64,000 nucleotides of DNA, taken from positions 1 through 64,000 of the forward strand of contig NZ_FNYL01000011.1 in assembly GCF_900109045.1 (NCBI RefSeq). Reading direction: 5' to 3'. Positions 60,532 to 64,000 of this stretch are shown one piece after another. Source of the stretch: Dyadobacter sp. SG02. Its GTDB lineage: Bacteria > Bacteroidota > Bacteroidia > Cytophagales > Spirosomataceae. The translations under genes were made by a program, and so were the position numbers. The notes beneath the pieces were generated by a model. The model made no database searches and was not told where the DNA came from. It saw nothing but the letters and a program-made list of their open reading frames with translations. How positions within the stretch are numbered: position 1 is the stretch's first letter; every line of letters starts with the position of its first letter.

Positions 60532-61658
60532 AATGCCTCTCCGGTAAACAAATAAAAGCCGGGGCCGTCTTTGGTAAAACCGACGTCCAGCCGCAGGTAA
60601 ATATCCTTTTTGGGAAACAATAAATACCGCAGCCCGACACCACCGGAAAGCCTCGCACGCGCTGGCGTAAGCGAACCGATCTTAGGCCCTACCACCGCCG
60701 CACCCGCAAACGCAACCCCGCCAAACCGCTTGCTGAACCCGAATGGCAACCATCGATGCTCCACCTGCGTGGCCAGCATGTTCTTGTCGCGGTAGCGGCC
60801 GTAGTAATAGCCCCGCATGATCATTTCCCCGCCCATCAGCGCCATCTGGTTGAACGGGACATTGCCTGTGAAAAAGTTGCCGTAAACCTGCCAGGCCAGC
60901 ACATTGCGTCGGGTCAGCGGGTGCGAGCTGCGGATATCCAGGTTAAATCCCTGAAAATTATGGTGGCTCCCCACCGATTGGTTGTATTTCAAAAACGACA
61001 GTTCCCCAAAAAAGCCTTTGCGCACATTGAGCACATTATGCCGGTTGTCGTAGACCAATGCTGCGCCTAACCCGATATTGCGCGTACCGTCGCTGCCCAG
61101 CGGCTCGTCGTACTGGTGATCTTCGGGCTGCTTGAACTCCGCATTGTAAAGTTGCTGGTAATCGATTTCAGGTCCCAGGAAGAGGTTACGCCTGATTTTT
61201 CGCAAAACCCGCTGGCGGAAAAGCAGGTAATTGGCATCGATCAATGCAGGTTCTTTGTCCGGCGTGGTATGGCCTATGCCGTAATACAATAGTGGAAAGC
61301 GTTGAAAACGCGTCCGGCCCAAGAAGAACCATTTGTCCTTATCTCCATAAATCGCGTTGTCGAGCCAGATACCGTACTGGCCTTCGAGAGTGATGAATGT
61401 AAATGCCGCTACTTCGCTCAGGCGGTTCAGCGTGTCGCCCTTGGCCTGAAAAAGGAGCAGCGAAGATAACCCGACTTCCACACTCGTTTCGGGCGCGTAA
61501 CCCAATGTAGGGTACACCCGGAAGCTCGACTTCCCCTCTCCCGTCGTGTCGGAGATGGTCTTTTGTATGAATCGTTTGAACCACCGCTCCTGTGCGGATA
61601 CGCGTGTGGCATGCGCGATCAGGAAAAGGGTTATCAGGAAAAGATATTTTACGTTCAA
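60528..61658 (-). CDS. BamA/TamA-type outer-membrane protein (surface antigen family)
   Basis: A 376-residue protein with a signal peptide (about 1-22, ending RVSAQ) and a C-terminal beta-barrel with repeating Gly-aromatic strands: YPTLGYAPETSVEVGLSS, LAWQVYGNFFTGNVPFNQ, GGEMIMRGYYYGRYRDK (the latter like the conserved loop of the Omp85 barrel), and a final KDIYLRLDVGFTKDG. It has no POTRA domains. Short Omp85-type barrels of this kind are common in Bacteroidota; function unknown. Confidence 0.85.
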   Translation of the reverse strand: MNVKYLFLITLFLIAHATRVSAQERWFKRFIQKTISDTTGEGKSSFRVYPTLGYAPETSVEVGLSSLLLFQAKGDTLNRLSEVAAFTFITLEGQYGIWLDNAIYGDKDKWFFLGRTRFQRFPLLYYGIGHTTPDKEPALIDANYLLFRQRVLRKIRRNLFLGPEIDYQQLYNAEFKQPEDHQYDEPLGSDGTRNIGLGAALVYDNRHNVLNVRKGFFGELSFLKYNQSVGSHHNFQGFNLDIRSSHPLTRRNVLAWQVYGNFFTGNVPFNQMALMGGEMIMRGYYYGRYRDKNMLATQVEHRWLPFGFSKRFGGVAFAGAAVVGPKIGSLTPARARLSGGVGLRYLLFPKKDIYLRLDVGFTKDGPGFYLFTGEAF

Positions 61659-61775
61659 TGCGCTACTGAGTTAGATGAGAGTATGCTTTCAATTCATGAA
61701 TATAAAAATCAATCCGCGTCCGTCAAGTAGATGCCATGCCGCCGGGCTCTTTTCCACCAAACCATTCATTCTGGC

Positions 61776-63881
61776 ATGAAAACCCGCATTTTACTCCTCT
61801 GTTTTCTTTTCAACGCGAGCTGTTTACTCGCGCAAAACAAGGCCGATCTATGGTGGAAAAGGAACAACCTGAGGGTAATCCAGATGAACCTGCCCGCCTA
61901 CGAGGCCGCGACGATCAATGCGGATTCCATTGTTACCGATCTCGTCGAATGCTCCGCTAACACGCTGCTGATCAATGCGGGAGGCATTATGGCTTTTTAT
62001 CCGACCACACTCGATTTTCACTACCGCAACCCCTATCTGAAAGACAACAATGTCCTTGCCGACGTCGTCCGTAAATGCCACGAAAAGGGCATTAAGGTAA
62101 TCGTCCGCTTCGATTTCAGCCGCGTTCATGAAAGTATCTTCAAGGCCCATCCCGACTGGTGCTACATTTCCCCCAAGGGTGAACGCATGATCAATACCGA
62201 TATGTACGTGGTGTCGATCAACGCGCCTTATGTGCAGGAAAAAGCATTCAAAATCATCGAAGAGGTGATCAATACTTTCCCGATCGACGGCATTTTCCTG
62301 AATATGCCCGGTTACCAGGTCAATAACCCCTACGAAAGCAAATACCACGGGATCGATCAGAACGAGTACGACAGAAAGCGTTTTGCGGAGTTCAGTAGCG
62401 GTAAGGTGCTGCCGATCGAGGAAAACAAATCAGATCCGCTCTTTCAGCAATATCTGGAATTTAAAAAAGCAACGGTCGAAGATTGGTCTGAACGGCTGCA
62501 CAAGCTGGTCAAATCCAAAAATGAGCAGATCGCGATCTGTACTTATTCCGACAAGTTTGTGGACATCATCCGCCACGAATCGCAAAGCATGACCACCCTG
62601 CCCTACTGGCCCTACACGGCGTCGGACAACGTCGGTAATGCGGTCAATTCGTTCCCGGATCACATTATCAGCAATGCGAGCATTCAACAGATTTCGTTTC
62701 AGTCACGGTACAATGCCGTGGAGCCGGAAGAAACACGCATCAGGCTGTACGAGAATATCGCCAACGGTTCGGGGCTGGATATGAGCATGATGGGCGACAT
62801 GCGCGGGTATGAGGACGAGCGTAGCTATCCTGTTTTCAGGAAGGTTTATGGTTTTCACAAAAAGAATGAAGCCTATTTCGGCAAATACAAATCGGTGGCT
62901 AAAATTGCGGTCGTCGCGCCCGGCGCCTGGCCGAACGGCGAGCCAATGCAGGAATACCGAGGCATTCAGCTGATGCTCCGCGAGGCGCATATCCCGTTCG
63001 ACATTGTGGAAGACGGCCAGATCGCCAACCTGGAACAAAAAATGAAAGGGTACAAGCTGATCATCCTTCCCGAAATCACCTACCTGAAACCGGAAGCCAT
63101 TCGCATATTGAAAGAAGCCAGCCGGCAAGGCACGAACCTGATCGCTACCAATCGTACATTGTTCGACAGTCCTGAAACATTGCAGGGGCTTTTTGGTGCC
63201 AAAATCGAGAAAAAGGACAACGACGGCGCCGGTAACTACCTGGTACCCGACGATCGGAGCATTTTCAAGAGCTTCAAAGGGCAGAGCATGCTCTTCTGGA
63301 AGTTCAACCTCGGGCTCTACGATCTTTCAGGTACCGATCAAAAACTGCTGCCCATCTTAGCGAAAGGTCGCCCCGGCCCGCCGGAGATCATCGGCGGCCA
63401 CGATCGCACGGGTTATTATGCATTGGGTATCAAAAACCATCCGAACAGTAAAGCGGCGATTTTCCCGGTCAACCTGGGCCGGATCTATTACATGCACGGG
63501 TACCAGGAACACAAAAACCTCTTGCTGGATATGGTCCGCCACATGCTACCTGAAATCGCACAAAATTTCGAGACAAATGCGCCTGCCAGAGTCGAAACGG
63601 TATGGAAGGAATTTACCAAAAATACCCCGGAAAATCGCGCCAAAAACACGCCTGACGGCCATATTCTGCATTTGATCAACCTGACCGGTTTCAGTGGAAA
63701 TACCTATTTCGAACCATTACCTGTCCACAACTTGCAATTCAAAATCAGGTTGGCGAAAAAACCGCAAAAAGTATTTACATTGACGGATCACAAGCCTTTG
63801 AACTTCACCTGGAAAGAGGGTACGATCACAGTCCCGCTCGCCCACCTCGCGGAATTTGAAAGCATTGTGATGGAATACTAA
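61776..63881 (+). CDS. Secreted glycoside-hydrolase-like protein (GHL6/beta-galactosidase trimerisation layout)
   Basis: A 701-residue protein from MKTRILLLCFLFNASC; the frame extends 15 codons further up with no signal-like sequence. Signal peptide about 1-20. The N-terminal TIM-barrel region (about 20-370) has SANTLLINAGGIMAFYPT, KCHEKGIKVIVRFDFSRVHE, and IDGIFLNMPGYQ, which fits the hypothetical glycosyl hydrolase 6 group. A second region (about 380-600) with AVVAPGAWPNGEPMQEYRGI and KMKGYKLIILPEITYL is like the beta-galactosidase trimerisation (flavodoxin-like) domain. The catalytic acids are not assigned, and the substrate is unknown. Confidence 0.8.
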   Translation: MKTRILLLCFLFNASCLLAQNKADLWWKRNNLRVIQMNLPAYEAATINADSIVTDLVECSANTLLINAGGIMAFYPTTLDFHYRNPYLKDNNVLADVVRKCHEKGIKVIVRFDFSRVHESIFKAHPDWCYISPKGERMINTDMYVVSINAPYVQEKAFKIIEEVINTFPIDGIFLNMPGYQVNNPYESKYHGIDQNEYDRKRFAEFSSGKVLPIEENKSDPLFQQYLEFKKATVEDWSERLHKLVKSKNEQIAICTYSDKFVDIIRHESQSMTTLPYWPYTASDNVGNAVNSFPDHIISNASIQQISFQSRYNAVEPEETRIRLYENIANGSGLDMSMMGDMRGYEDERSYPVFRKVYGFHKKNEAYFGKYKSVAKIAVVAPGAWPNGEPMQEYRGIQLMLREAHIPFDIVEDGQIANLEQKMKGYKLIILPEITYLKPEAIRILKEASRQGTNLIATNRTLFDSPETLQGLFGAKIEKKDNDGAGNYLVPDDRSIFKSFKGQSMLFWKFNLGLYDLSGTDQKLLPILAKGRPGPPEIIGGHDRTGYYALGIKNHPNSKAAIFPVNLGRIYYMHGYQEHKNLLLDMVRHMLPEIAQNFETNAPARVETVWKEFTKNTPENRAKNTPDGHILHLINLTGFSGNTYFEPLPVHNLQFKIRLAKKPQKVFTLTDHKPLNFTWKEGTITVPLAHLAEFESIVMEY

Positions 63882-63903
63882 ACTAAATCAAACGCTACCC
63901 CTT

Positions 63904-64000
63904 ATGAAACCCAGACTCTTGCTGCGCCTCGCTGCGTTGTGTATCCTTATTCACTTAATCGGGCATTTCTTCGGCCATTTCTCGTGGAAAGAAACCCCCG
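63904..64000 (+). CDS. Small membrane protein, N-terminal part (cut by window end)
   Basis: The frame starts ATG at 63904, 22 bp after the glycoside-hydrolase-like gene, and runs out of the window. The visible 32 residues begin MKPRLLLRLAALCILIHLIG and continue HFFGHFSW: a basic start plus a hydrophobic helix, with His residues. This opening resembles small four-helix membrane proteins of Bacteroidota. Only a likely membrane location can be stated. Confidence 0.65.
   Translation, partial: MKPRLLLRLAALCILIHLIGHFFGHFSWKETP

Overview
The window reads as chromosomal DNA of a Bacteroidota bacterium of the order Cytophagales; a Dyadobacter/Spirosoma-like relative is my best guess, from gene content and not from any search. 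Supporting signs are a type IX secretion (T9SS) C-terminal sorting domain, a PorP/SprF-family protein, TonB-dependent receptors, a BatA-type membrane protein, many lipoproteins with a Cys lipobox, few recognisable Shine-Dalgarno sites, and several -7 elements of the Bacteroidota type (TAnnTTTG). Base composition is close to even. I see no rRNA, tRNA, CRISPR array, prophage or replication origin.

Layout. 1-0.35 kb: the 3' end of an IS transposase gene. 0.4-9.2 kb: envelope genes (coiled-coil lipoprotein, TonB receptor overlapping hemW, OsmC peroxiredoxin, collagen-like lipoprotein, DUF1684 protein, BatA protein). 9.2-9.9 kb: a PIN-domain toxin/antitoxin-like pair. 10.0-12.3 kb: purK-purE and a LysM protein. 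12.4-19.1 kb: a large outer-membrane beta-barrel protein and a 1204-residue hybrid histidine kinase. 19.2-24.6 kb: rsmA, mgtE, sdaA, a DUF6934-like pair, dtd and a MazG-like pyrophosphohydrolase. 24.7-29.1 kb: the sucA-sucB operon of 2-oxoglutarate dehydrogenase. 29.2-35.8 kb: PorP/SprF, a propeller-barrel surface protein, an FAD oxidoreductase, cmk and a GNAT acetyltransferase.

35.8-45.1 kb is the most coherent block. It lies almost wholly on the minus strand and encodes a UxaA-type sugar-acid dehydratase, an SDR dehydrogenase, an FAH-family hydrolase, a fuconolactonase-type amidohydrolase, a rhamnose/fucose mutarotase, an endonuclease-fold protein that has lost catalytic residues, and LutA, LutB and LutC. 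Together these look like a non-phosphorylating deoxysugar (L-fucose or L-rhamnose) pathway that ends in pyruvate plus L-lactate, with the L-lactate oxidase complex encoded alongside. A divergent AraC regulator sits at its head and overlaps the adenine deaminase gene. The block is interrupted by a REP-like array of 123-bp repeats with hairpins (42.96-43.39 kb) and by a small secreted-protein gene on the opposite strand between lutA and lutB.

45.2-64 kb: araC-ade, an orphan ECF sigma factor, rarA, a YfbU-family protein, small membrane proteins, a T9SS cargo protein, an orphan LuxR-type response regulator, an aldo/keto reductase, a 540-bp gap with two minus-strand terminator hairpins but no gene, a gluconate/glucose dehydrogenase-type pair (subunit 3 plus a GMC flavoprotein with a probable Fe-S motif), an MFS transporter, a BamA/TamA-type barrel protein, a glycoside-hydrolase-like secreted protein, and the start of a small membrane protein cut by the window end.
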